DNA of 32,020 nucleotides. It comes from Mikrocytos mackini (Eukaryota > Endomyxa > Ascetosporea > Mikrocytida > Mikrocytiidae). A program made the position numbers and the translations under genes. The stretch is taken from contig JASNJN010000075.1 in assembly GCA_030180075.1 (NCBI GenBank), forward strand, positions 1-32,020, read 5' to 3'. The notes under the pieces are model-generated. The model was not told the origin of the DNA. It was given only the letters and a program-made list of their open reading frames with translations, and ran no database searches. Shown here piece after piece: positions 9,424 through 18,513 of the stretch (the stretch's first letter is position 1; each line of letters begins with the position of its first letter).

Positions 9424-10324
9424 TCAACCACATGTTTTACGACCACCTTACTTATGTTAAGTACGATCCTGTGGGTAACCAAAGCATAGTTGCCAAGATA
9501 AAGATGCCTCATGGAGATATCATTTCAGTATTCAAGGCACCTTCACCAAATGTTCTAGGTGTCTTACAAGAAGACTATATTGAAAAGAAACTAAAGATAA
9601 AATGAACATCCTTATTCTGACTCCTACAGAAGATGAAGGTTGCAGTTACATTTATGGAATTTACTTTGTTGACACTCGCAAAGGTAGTTTTTGTGATAGC
9701 TTCAATCTTGGTTTGAAACAAGATTTGGAAAACTGCTTACTCAGGTTCAGAGTTTGTAATGGTGATTCAGTAGTAACTATGCTTCAAGACAAAAATAACC
9801 TAAATCAACTTACTATATTTTGCTGTACATCGATACATAAGTTAAGAATAGAACAGCTCGCGGAATTTAACTTGAATATAAATGACAATAAAAACATATA
9901 CCATAGAAGATGTAGCAAAAATGATAAAATATTAATCGAGAGAAAATCCAAGGACGGGGAATATTTTGTCATCCTTTGAAGATATAAACATAGCCGGCAT
10001 ACTTTGCTGTTTGCCCATGAACTTGGAACTCCATATAATGATATCCAAATACGGAAAAGTCTTCTATATCAATTTAAAAGATTTAAAAAGAATTATACAT
10101 GTTAAACAAATAGTTATGAAAGGTTTAAGCAAAATATGGTCAGTTGAAGTATTATATCAAGATTCTGTATCTGTCTTTTTACATCTTATTTTAAACGGAG
10201 GCGATTCAACAACATTAAAAATAGACTTGAAAGATCCATTAAATGAGAATAAAATGGAAGTTAGGCGAATTATTACAAACCGGAATTTGGAAATGGTCGA
10301 GTATATAAAAAATATTAACAAGAC

Positions 10325-10690
10325 TAGAGATTGGACACTTGCAAAATGTACGAATATTCGAAGCAAGATTTTCTAAGGACACGAATATTCGAATAATCTT
10401 CGGAATTTTGAAATGTCTAAATATGCTGAATTGTTTTTAATAAATTTATTTCTAATATAGATTTCGTCATTCTGGTTTTAAAAACTAAATTTTGCATGTC
10501 TTTTTGTTATTCAACACCAAAATTTAATTTTTTGACATCAAAAAATTTGCGAATATTTGAGAATTTTTCGAAATTTTCGCAAAATTTGAAATTATTTTCA
10601 AAAAATATTCGGAAAACGAATATTAGAAATTCGATTTTTTGGCGAATATTCGAAGTTTTCCAAAACGAATATTCGTAAGTCCAATCTCTA
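10325..10690. mobile_element. hAT-type MITE with perfect 8-bp target duplication
   Basis: A 366-bp insert with 12-bp perfect terminal inverted repeats TAGAGATTGGAC/GTCCAATCTCTA, flanked by AACAAGAC at 10317-10324 and 10691-10698. An 8-bp duplication with TAGRG-like ends is typical of the hAT superfamily. The interior repeats the short palindrome CGAATATTCG. It sits in the large broken gene. Confidence 0.9.
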
Positions 10691-12763
10691 AACAAGACCT
10701 TAGTAACATCGATGAATACAATTTATAAGGTCAATAAAAAATTAATTATAAAGAGGAGCGATGATAAGAGCAATAATGAAAAAGAAGTCTATAAAGAACA
10801 CTTTTGGTATAATCTATGTGAACAAAAGGATATTAGAAAATTCGAAAATTTAAATATAGAAGAAAGTAATGAATCCTATGAGTACAGAGACATATGCTTT
10901 GAAAAGGAGAATAACCATTTATTCTTGTCATTTACGAACAATAAAGAACTTTTTAAAGTCAAACTTAAAATAGAAGGAAATCAGATCAACAATAGTTTTG
11001 TTCCAATTAGCTTTTACACCAATGAGAGCACATTACTCATTTTAGACAAGAATTTACATATTTATAGCGGGACTATACAGACACTCGCAAACCTGGGAAC
11101 CAACAAAAGAAGCAAACAACAGAACACAATAAACTTAGAAATTATAAAGCACACAGACTTTACATGGAACACATTGAATGAAATTTTATACTCTAAGTTT
11201 ATAGAGCTAAATGATAACAACATCATTTGTGTGTTGATAACTAAGACGAATATAAAGGCCATGATGATAAACAACAAAGAAGTTGTAGAAAAGGAACTTT
11301 TTATTTTGACAGAATGTGATAAAAATGATAAAGAATTTAAAATAATAAAAGTTGGGGAAAGTGAGGTTAAAATAGAATGTTTTGAAGTTGTGTATTTGTT
11401 GTATATAAACAAAAAACATAAAATGAAACTCATTCAGCTCCTAGAATTAAACAATAAAAGAAATACAATTTTTGAACTGCGGAAAGTTTACGATGTAGAA
11501 CCTCTGGTTACATTAGATCACTCTAATAAGGTGACATTCCATTACTGCAACCACTTCAAAACATTATTTTATTATGACAACGAGCTAAAAGGAATAATCT
11601 TCGACGATAACACCGTTCCATTTTACTATAAACATAGTAAATGGGACCATTTAGAGTTTCTTCAATGTTATGAAGTAAATAACAAACACATATTAATTGG
11701 GCGATTAAACGAGCAAAAGGTCGGGTATGCATACTACGAAACAAAGGGAGATGGCGCACTGTTTGCTATATTTAGGTACTTGAAGGATTACAAAATTCAA
11801 GAAGTAGTGAGAGAAATAGAAATAGAAACAAAAAGCCCAATAACAGGAAGTGTATTAGTTAACGACGACACTTTGGCATTTATAAACGGAGGATCAATAT
11901 CTTTATTTAGAATAGAAGGTGATAATTTGGTAAATATAGAAATGTGGGAAAAAGACTACACTTGGGAAAACGAGCCAAAGGGGGTTGTTATTAAAATGTT
12001 TGAAGAAGAATATGAAGATGCATACACATTTTCATCAACGGAACAACAAGCGGAGGAGGATAGAGTAGAAGAAAATGAAAATGAACAAGAGGGGAATAGT
12101 ACAGAACCAGAGAACGAAGATGAGGAAGATGAAGAAGATCACAATGATGATGACGAAGAGTTTGATGATGATGAGGATGAAGATACTAATTACAACGGAG
12201 TTATCTACACCAAGATAGGATGTTTTCGAAACGAGGTCCTAGTAATTGGCATCGATGATGTTCTCAGTAGTTATCCGGTCACAAACTATAAACTGGGAAT
12301 ACCTAAACACCTTGTATTTAAGACACGAGTTATAGACATGCATGTCAATAATGAAACAATATACGTGCTTCTTAACCCAGGAGATAATGTTCGTGTTTTA
12401 TTCAATGTTAGTGGTGATTTTGGAAAGGAGATTAAACTGGAAAGACCGATCACTAAATTGTCTGAAAAAGATAATAGGATGTTTGGAATATCTCCAGAGG
12501 GAGCGATTGTTTATATAAATTAACTACATGTTCTTAGTAATCAGCAGGGCAACCCATTTATTGCGCAATAAACATGCGAGAGCGGTAAAAACGGGATCTA
12601 GATCCTAGTCTGTTCTATTTTGATTAGATTACCAAATTACCGAAGAAAAAAATATTTTATCAAAACTTTTCGCTCTTTTGTGAAGCGTTTTTTTGATTTT
12701 TAATGGGTCATTTCGGGGTTTATAGACGATAATAAAGCATTTGTATATCCTTTTGGAAATAAT

Positions 12764-12805
12764 TTTTTTACGAAGGGGCCGCAAGGGTCCCCCCTTCGTA
12801 AAAAA
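12764..12805. repeat. Perfect inverted repeat, 15-bp arms, 12-base loop
   Basis: Arms TTTTTTACGAAGGGG and CCCCTTCGTAAAAAA enclose ccgcaagggtcc. A GC-rich stem in an AT-rich spacer could be the core of a short foldback element or act as a transcription stop for either neighbour; nothing decides between these. Confidence 0.7.
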
Positions 12806-13117
12806 TAAAAAATTAAAAATTTTCACCAATTTTGTGTGAGATTTGTCAAATTCGGCCGAAAATGTCTGGAATGATATAGAAATGCTTCGTTTTCATCTAA
12901 AAACACGAAAATGGCCTATTAAAGTTTAAAATAATAACTTATAAAAATGCAAAAAGTTTTGATAAAATACTGCTCTCATTACCGAATATAAATTTTACAA
13001 TACCCCGACCCTATTAAAATCTAATAAAGACACAGTCGAAAAATAGCAATAAATAGAACATTCTTTAATCTTTTAGATTAAGAAAAGATCGGAATTCAGT
13101 TAAATTTTATTTTGTAA

Positions 13118-13145
13118 GTTTCCTAAATTTAAAATTTTAAAATTT
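13118..13145 (+). promoter_or_regulatory. AAATTT-rich start-proximal signal of RPT2
   Basis: The bases before the ATG contain three AAATTT or AAAATTTT-type blocks in succession, ending directly at the start codon. The same motif precedes the genes at 831 and 18514 and the divergent gene at 18489. Confidence 0.45.
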
Positions 13146-13967
13146 ATGGGAAACAAAATCTCGTCTCTAACTTCAGACAATCAGAACAAGTCTAAAAGAA
13201 AGATTAAAAATCAAATACAACGATATATACAAAGAGAACGTCAGATTCCTGATGTTTTGCCTAATCAGCCTTGCAAATTGCGTTTGGATCGTCTCCAGCG
13301 ACTTGAGTCGTTTTTAAACATAGAACGGGAATTTATTTCAAACCACAAGGAAATTTCTATTCAATTAGGAGAAAATACCGAAAACTCTACCATACAGCGA
13401 TTAGAGAAGAGAATGTTAGAAGACATTAGGGGGAAAATCATTCCAATCGTTACAGTAAACGAGATATTTGACGACAACCACGCAATCATATCCTCTACCT
13501 TTTCCCCGACTATGTACGTTGGGATAAGCAGCATAGTTGACAAAAATAAACTAAAGAATGCCTTGAACGCGAGCGTACTTATGAACCGAAATACTTACGA
13601 TATCGTCGGGATTCTAGATGATGACGAGGATCCTGCAGTGACTGTTATGAAAATCGACAGATCGCCAAATGAAACCTTCGCATCAATCGGCGGGTTAAAA
13701 TCACAAATTCAGGAAATTAAAGAAGCGATCGAATTCCCACTGACTAGGCCGGAAATATATGAGGAAATCGGGATAAAGCCACCGAAAGGAGTTATATTCT
13801 ATGGCCCGCCAGGGACAGGTAAAACGCTAATGGCAAAAGCCGTTGCTTCGGAAACATCTGCGACATTTTTGAGGTTGGTAGGTTCGGAGTTGATCCAAAA
13901 GTATCTAGGAGAAGGTCCAAAGTTAGTTAGAAAGCTGTTCCAAACCGCTGTTGAATGCGCCCCTTCG

Positions 13968-14000
<33 letters not shown>

Positions 14001-14450
14001 TTAAAGAGAACAGGGGATGAATCGGGTGGGAAAAAGGAGATTCAAAGGACCATGTTGGAGCTGTTAAATCAGCTGGATGGTTTTGACGACAAAAGCGAGG
14101 TTAAAGTTATACTAGCCACGAACAGAATCGAAGCCCTCGACCCAGCACTAATTCGACCTGGGAGGATAGATAGGAAAATTGAATTTCCTAGACCAGATGA
14201 AAACACCAGAAGAGAAATTTTCAGGATACTTACTTCTAAAATGAAACTGGAAAAAGACGTCGAATTGGAGGAGTTTGTTAAATCCAAAAACGACTTCTCA
14301 GGGGCCGAAATTCAAGCCATCTGCACAGAAGCGGGTCTTTTAGCGCTTCGAGAGAGGCGCATGGTTGTTAACCATGAAGACTTTAAAAATGCTGTCGATA
14401 CCGCTATTTATAAGAAGAAAAACGAAAGCAACTTAGTTCTATACGCGTAA
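13146..14450 (+). CDS. RPT2: 26S proteasome regulatory ATPase subunit 4 (Rpt2/PSMC1)
   Basis: A complete 434-residue AAA+ ATPase of the 19S base ring, which unfolds ubiquitinated substrates and feeds them to the 20S core. Rpt2 hallmarks: N-terminal MGN fitting the N-myristoylation site of the subunit; OB-fold region with [20 protein letters not shown]; Walker A GPPGTGKT (about residues 220-227); pore loop KYLGEG; Walker [12 protein letters not shown]; sensor/arginine-finger block [16 protein letters not shown]-terminal LYA, a HbYX-type gate-opening tail. Length agrees with the family (about 440). It is intact, with no intron, and only about 98 bp separates it from the next ORF's chosen start. 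Base use is less AT-biased than in the surrounding spacers. Confidence 0.97.
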
Positions 14451-14548
14451 ATAAATAGCATATTGATGACGAAATAACATAATTCCAAACTTAAAGCAAT
14501 GACGTAATGATAATTACTTTGCAAAATAAAATTAGAAGTCGAAAAAAT

Positions 14549-15109
14549 ATGGGAAAACGAAAGTTGAAGTTAGAAATGGATAATGATCCTCAAAAAAGAA
14601 TAGCCGCATTTAAAAGGAGATATAAAACGATATTTACGAAATTAATTGAACTACATGCGTTCACAGGCACAAGGTTGATGTTGGTAATGTATAACGGTGA
14701 TACGAACACTGTTTATCAATACTCTAACGAGTATATTGACTCAATGTTGGCTTCGTTGGAAGAGTATGAGGGTGAATGTTACGACTATAGGTGTGAAGTG
14801 GATGGGCAAGGGGATATCAAAACAGAAAAAGAACTTACAAACAAGGAGCGGGGTCTTTTGCACTTTGGTTCGACAATATTCAAGAATTCAAAAATTGAAT
14901 CTACGGTATCAAAAATCCCATTTATTTCTTCGGAACCAAAAGAGGACAACTTAGTTCCGAGTGAAATGATGAGAGGGATATCAAACTCTAGCCCTCTTTT
15001 CCAAGGATCATCGGAGTTTTTAGATATTGATAAATTTGGTGAAAACTATCTGTCAGATGAGTCTTCATATGCGAATAGTGATGTGAATGTTTTGTTTGAT
15101 GAAGTTTAA
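14549..15109 (+). CDS. SRF/Mcm1-type MADS-box transcription factor
   Basis: A 186-residue protein from the ATG at 14549; the frame is also open from 14507, but MGKRKLKLEM is the expected N-terminus. Residues 1-60 are a divergent type I (SRF-like) MADS domain: basic KRKLKLEM, the FKRRYKTIFTKLIELHA helix in place of FSKRKxGIMKKAxEL, then TGTRLMLVMYN and VYQYSNEYI, matching SRF/Mcm1 TGTQVLLLVxSETGxVYTF. The rest is acidic and Ser-rich, possibly activating. SRF-type factors bind CArG boxes as dimers and regulate cytoskeletal or mating genes in other lineages. The gene lies between RPT2 and the convergent HEM gene, 62 bp away. An atypical basic region may alter DNA specificity. Confidence 0.87.
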   Translation: MGKRKLKLEMDNDPQKRIAAFKRRYKTIFTKLIELHAFTGTRLMLVMYNGDTNTVYQYSNEYIDSMLASLEEYEGECYDYRCEVDGQGDIKTEKELTNKERGLLHFGSTIFKNSKIESTVSKIPFISSEPKEDNLVPSEMMRGISNSSPLFQGSSEFLDIDKFGENYLSDESSYANSDVNVLFDEV

Positions 15110-15171
15110 GTATAAATACGTGTTTGTTTATAGTCTATGTATAACATATTACCCTTGTTTTAGATATATAC

Positions 15172-18100
15172 TTATAATGAATCTAAGTCCACAACGCCCA
15201 ATAACAAATTCGTCGCATTGAATCTTTCATTTCTTACTTCAGGGATAATTCCAAAATCTTTAATCATTCTCGCCAGCAACAGCCCCAGTTTCTTTCGGTT
15301 TATTTGTCCAAACTCTAGATCTTTCCCGTAGTTCCAAAATGCATTTCCAGCTAATTCTACCATCTTTACTAGTTGATCTTTTATTTTCTCATTTAACTGG
15401 GCTGGTGTTTTTAATTCAGGGTTCCTCAGTTTGGTTTTTATCGCAACAATAGCTATTATAGCGGAAGTTATGCAACTTATGTTGTTACTGAACGTTTGTG
15501 CCCCATGGTGATATGCTATTTCGCTCCATCTCAATGACAAAATGCTCAAAATAGTTGTCTCCTCAAACAACTCCATTATTTCCTTTGATCTTACAAAAGA
15601 CTCCTCTAACTTCTTAAATACCCTATAGTCCATCAAGGGATACTGGAGCCCAATACTGTCTGCAAATTCCAAGGTGTATTTCAAGTTGTCCGAGTTTTCG
15701 TAGTACGCCATTTTATGGAATGCTTCCACAGTTTGTTTGTGGAAGGGATGTCTCATTTTTATCACTTCTACAGACGCAGCACTTATGGTGTTCTTCAGTT
15801 TTAAAAGGGTCCCTATCTGTATCAACGAATCGATAACTATTTTATAGTTCATTGAACTTATTTTAGTTTTGAGATAGGTGAGGTCGCCAAAGTTAGCTCC
15901 TTTGAATGCCATTATAGTTTCCTTCTCGGACATCATGTTTTGTCTCATTTTCTGTGCACTCTTATGAATGATTTCAAGGATTGTATCTTCGATAAGTTCG
16001 CAGCTTTTTGGACCAAGAAGGTTGAATAGTGTCTGTAATGCGGCTGGGTTAGTAATAGAAAGAAGTTGCTTTTCGACTTCAACGGTTTTCTTGTTGTTCT
16101 TTTTAATTTGAGTGAAGAAGCATTTCAACTCTTCAATGTAAAGAACATCACAATTTGTGAAGTCTTTGTCTATCAGTGAGAAATATCCTTCCAAAATAAC
16201 ATTTTTGAAATTTATCGCGCCGGATGAAACACTTTTCATGGTTTCTTCAACTTCTTTGCTCATTGGCTTAAAGCCTACAATCTCATAGAACGTAGAGGAC
16301 AATGTCTTTACATTGTTCGCTGCGAATATTCCCTTTGGTGCCGAAAAAAGTGAGTAGAACAAAAACTGGCAGGTTTCAAATATAGTTTGTGGAGTGTTGC
16401 TACCCTTTTTTATTGAAATAGCGGCTGCGAATTGTATCAGAACCGAACGAATTATATCAGGAATCACTATTGATATATCGTCGATAGTCTTACCAGGGTA
16501 TCTTTGGAAAATGCTCGAAATATCCTCCAATACTTTTTTAATAGATCTCATATCCTTAACAAGTCCCGGAGTTAAGAAACTCGATTCCGTACCAGCAGGA
16601 AGACTATTCGCAACTCCCTTTGCATTAGGAAGCCTAGCATCCATAGCACTAATATAAAAGTAGGGAGATAAAGAAGTGTAAAACAAACTGTATCGATTGT
16701 TCAGGAAATGCTTTAAAGATTCAGAAATAAAGTCTTTGAAAAACTCTTTCATTTTCACTATCTTTGGTTTTTGTATTTCTTCGAGTATTTCTTTCCCTTT
16801 TACCAAATATGTGAATTGATAATTGCAAACTCTATCATAGAGACCGATGAAACACCCCAAATACTTTATTTGGTTCAATATCCTGCAGTGACTCCAGAAT
16901 ATAAAGTCCAAATCGGTATTAACTATGATGTAAGTGTAGTCAAACACTTCGAGTAGTGTTCTCTTGGGATCTAATATCAACCTCATCTGCTTGATTAAGG
17001 TTAGAATTTGGTTTAATACTTCTTCTTTCATGGCCGACATATCGGCTGGATTTTCCAACATGTATTCAGTGTAAAAGTTTTCCAGTTTTATTATACTCTC
17101 TTGGTCACTATTGAAATCACATGTAAAAGTGTTGAGAAGTCCCGGTATATTTTCAATACTTGTGAATTCATGAATATTTTTGAGCTTCTCCAGAATAGGG
17201 CGGTATGACTTAGCTATCTTTCCATAATTTCTAATGTATAACTTCTCTAAGTAAAGCACGTTAGAAATTAACTTGAAGAGTCGAATGGTTAGTGTCTCTA
17301 CTATTTTAGTTTTGCTCAATATCTCAGAGTAAAACACTAAATTAACCGACGCTTCGACTACAATTTCACGGACTACTTTTATGAATGAGAGTATTTTGAG
17401 GGATAATTTCGTTAGTATCATCGGGTCTGCTTCTGTAAGGTTGGTTATGAAGTTTAATTGAAAATCACAGTATTTCAACAAACCGCTCAAATCCTCGTAG
17501 TATTCCGACACCGTGACTGAGTTTCTACATTTCAATAGTTTCTTTATTTTGGGAGAGAATCTCTTTTTGTTTTCTTTATATGCCTTTTCCAATAGTTCGC
17601 TTATGTTAAGTGTGAACATGCTATCGACGTAAAGGAAAAGACTTCCTGACAACAATCCATGTACGTGCCCGTAAATAACGTTTTCTTCAAGCAAACTAGG
17701 AAATATAAGTATAGATAAGTAAATTGAAAGTTTCAAAGAAGAAAGCTCGAAAAACTCCCTATATTTCAATAAGTTGGCTGGTGTGTCGTTTAAGTCCGTC
17801 TTTAGAGTTACCCTACTGTTGTCATAGAACGAAAAAGAAGCCAAAAACTTTAATTGTGTAAAATTTTTGTAGGAGTCCAGTTTTTCTGCAGCTTTTAAAA
17901 GAATTGGCGTGAACAAAGGGGCGTAATTTTCCAGTCCCATTACTAAGCTCAACGGAGATTTGTTTATTTCTTTTAACTTTTGGAATATCTTTGTTTTGTA
18001 AACGTACTCACTGTCATTGTAAATTGAGTGCGCAAATAGGAAACCGTTTATTAGTTCGTTGATGTTGCTTATATTGAGAATAATGTGCTGAAATCTAAAG

Positions 18101-18489
18101 AGGTTTGTAAGGCATTTAAGAAGCATGAGAGATAGCTTGGGTAGTAGAAGTAGGTGCTGTGGAGAGAACTGTGAATTTACATACCTTTGTAGTAATTTGA
18201 CAAATGTTTCTGAGTATTCAGACAGTTCAAGAAAAACCTGGGGTACAGTATCCAAATACTCCATGATATGCTTGGACTTGTCGAAGAATGTTTCAAACCC
18301 CTGTATCTTGGAATAGTAAGATGCATTCTCGAGGGACTCTGGAGAAGACATGAGAATCTTTGTCAATTTTTCATGCTGTTTAGAAACAAGTTTATCTGTG
18401 GTTAGGAATGTTACGATCCTTAGTTTTTCAAGTAGGACTTCTCCTTGTTTGTATAGCTCTTGTGTGTCTTTGTTTATGCCAGATGACAT
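15172..18489 (-). CDS. HEM/NCKAP1 (Nap1)-family WAVE-complex subunit
   Basis: A single 1105-residue all-helical ORF, close to the usual 1120-1130 of NCKAP1/HEM1/Kette. Blocks correspond in order: ASYYSKIQGFETFFDKSKHI and DTVPQVFLELSEY near the N-terminus (NCKAP1 ALYYFTFVDVMEFKDHV, IDVCQVFFDI); VIYGHVHGLLS; MILTKLSLKILSFIKVVREI; LEKLYIRNYGKIAKSYRPIL (NCKAP1 [20 protein letters not shown]); DPKRTLLEVFDYTYI; LFNLLGPKSCELIEDTIL (NCKAP1 LSELLGPYGMKFLSESLM); SLIQIGTLLKLKNTIS; and a final helical block. NCKAP1 pairs with SRA1/CYFIP and carries Rac signals to WAVE and the Arp2/3 complex. No catalytic motif is expected. Similarity is weak but collinear over the whole length. The start lies 24 bp from the ARP6 start. 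Confidence 0.78.
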   Translation of the reverse strand: MSSGINKDTQELYKQGEVLLEKLRIVTFLTTDKLVSKQHEKLTKILMSSPESLENASYYSKIQGFETFFDKSKHIMEYLDTVPQVFLELSEYSETFVKLLQRYVNSQFSPQHLLLLPKLSLMLLKCLTNLFRFQHIILNISNINELINGFLFAHSIYNDSEYVYKTKIFQKLKEINKSPLSLVMGLENYAPLFTPILLKAAEKLDSYKNFTQLKFLASFSFYDNSRVTLKTDLNDTPANLLKYREFFELSSLKLSIYLSILIFPSLLEENVIYGHVHGLLSGSLFLYVDSMFTLNISELLEKAYKENKKRFSPKIKKLLKCRNSVTVSEYYEDLSGLLKYCDFQLNFITNLTEADPMILTKLSLKILSFIKVVREIVVEASVNLVFYSEILSKTKIVETLTIRLFKLISNVLYLEKLYIRNYGKIAKSYRPILEKLKNIHEFTSIENIPGLLNTFTCDFNSDQESIIKLENFYTEYMLENPADMSAMKEEVLNQILTLIKQMRLILDPKRTLLEVFDYTYIIVNTDLDFIFWSHCRILNQIKYLGCFIGLYDRVCNYQFTYLVKGKEILEEIQKPKIVKMKEFFKDFISESLKHFLNNRYSLFYTSLSPYFYISAMDARLPNAKGVANSLPAGTESSFLTPGLVKDMRSIKKVLEDISSIFQRYPGKTIDDISIVIPDIIRSVLIQFAAAISIKKGSNTPQTIFETCQFLFYSLFSAPKGIFAANNVKTLSSTFYEIVGFKPMSKEVEETMKSVSSGAINFKNVILEGYFSLIDKDFTNCDVLYIEELKCFFTQIKKNNKKTVEVEKQLLSITNPAALQTLFNLLGPKSCELIEDTILEIIHKSAQKMRQNMMSEKETIMAFKGANFGDLTYLKTKISSMNYKIVIDSLIQIGTLLKLKNTISAASVEVIKMRHPFHKQTVEAFHKMAYYENSDNLKYTLEFADSIGLQYPLMDYRVFKKLEESFVRSKEIMELFEETTILSILSLRWSEIAYHHGAQTFSNNISCITSAIIAIVAIKTKLRNPELKTPAQLNEKIKDQLVKMVELAGNAFWNYGKDLEFGQINRKKLGLLLARMIKDFGIIPEVRNERFNATNLLLGVVDLDSL

Positions 18490-18513
18490 TTGATTCCAGA
18501 TTTAAAATTTTTG
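18490..18513. promoter_or_regulatory. 24-bp divergent spacer between HEM and ARP6 starts
   Basis: The HEM ATG reads leftward from 18489 and the ARP6 ATG rightward from 18514, leaving 24 bases between them. They include TTTAAAATTTT, self-complementary enough to act as an AAATTT-type signal for both strands. The 5' UTRs or promoters must lie inside the neighbouring coding sequence. Confidence 0.65.

Larger units (their letters stand above)
8014..12523 (+). pseudogene. Large unidentified gene broken by two transposons and two frameshifts
   Basis: Five open segments in order (8014-8504, 9424-9601, 9602-9970, 9966-10324, 10691-12523) form one protein of about 1080 residues. Deleting the element at 8505-9423 with one TCAA copy (923 nt) and the one at 10325-10690 with one 8-bp copy (374 nt) brings the flanking frames into register exactly. 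Two further slips lie near 9585 (A tract) and near 9965. The protein alternates short strand-like hydrophobic segments with loops, as in beta-propeller-rich proteins, and has a long Glu/Asp run (about 12115-12190) before a last conserved-looking block. No signal peptide or catalytic motif is seen and I do not recognise the family. The apparent start lies in the MULE tip, so the true N-terminus is probably lost. The ORF from 10712 alone (603 codons) might still be expressed. Confidence 0.75.
12524..13145. other. Intergenic spacer with one strong hairpin
   Basis: Between the large broken gene and RPT2. AT-rich with no believable ORF. It holds a perfect 15-bp inverted repeat (12764-12778 and 12791-12805, ttttttacgaagggg and complement) around a 12-base GC-rich loop, and the short palindrome ggatctagatcc near 12595-12606. 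Target-site duplications around the hairpin were not evident. The last 25 bases are promoter-like. Confidence 0.6.

Noticed and set aside
9164-9605. ORFs within or crossing the foldback element
   Set aside because: Lys/Phe low-complexity translation of A and T runs; only the part after 9424 is real host coding.
11062-11433. Long minus-strand ORFs in the large broken gene
   Set aside because: They are antisense shadows with hydrophobic low-complexity content; the plus-strand frame is open for over 600 codons there.
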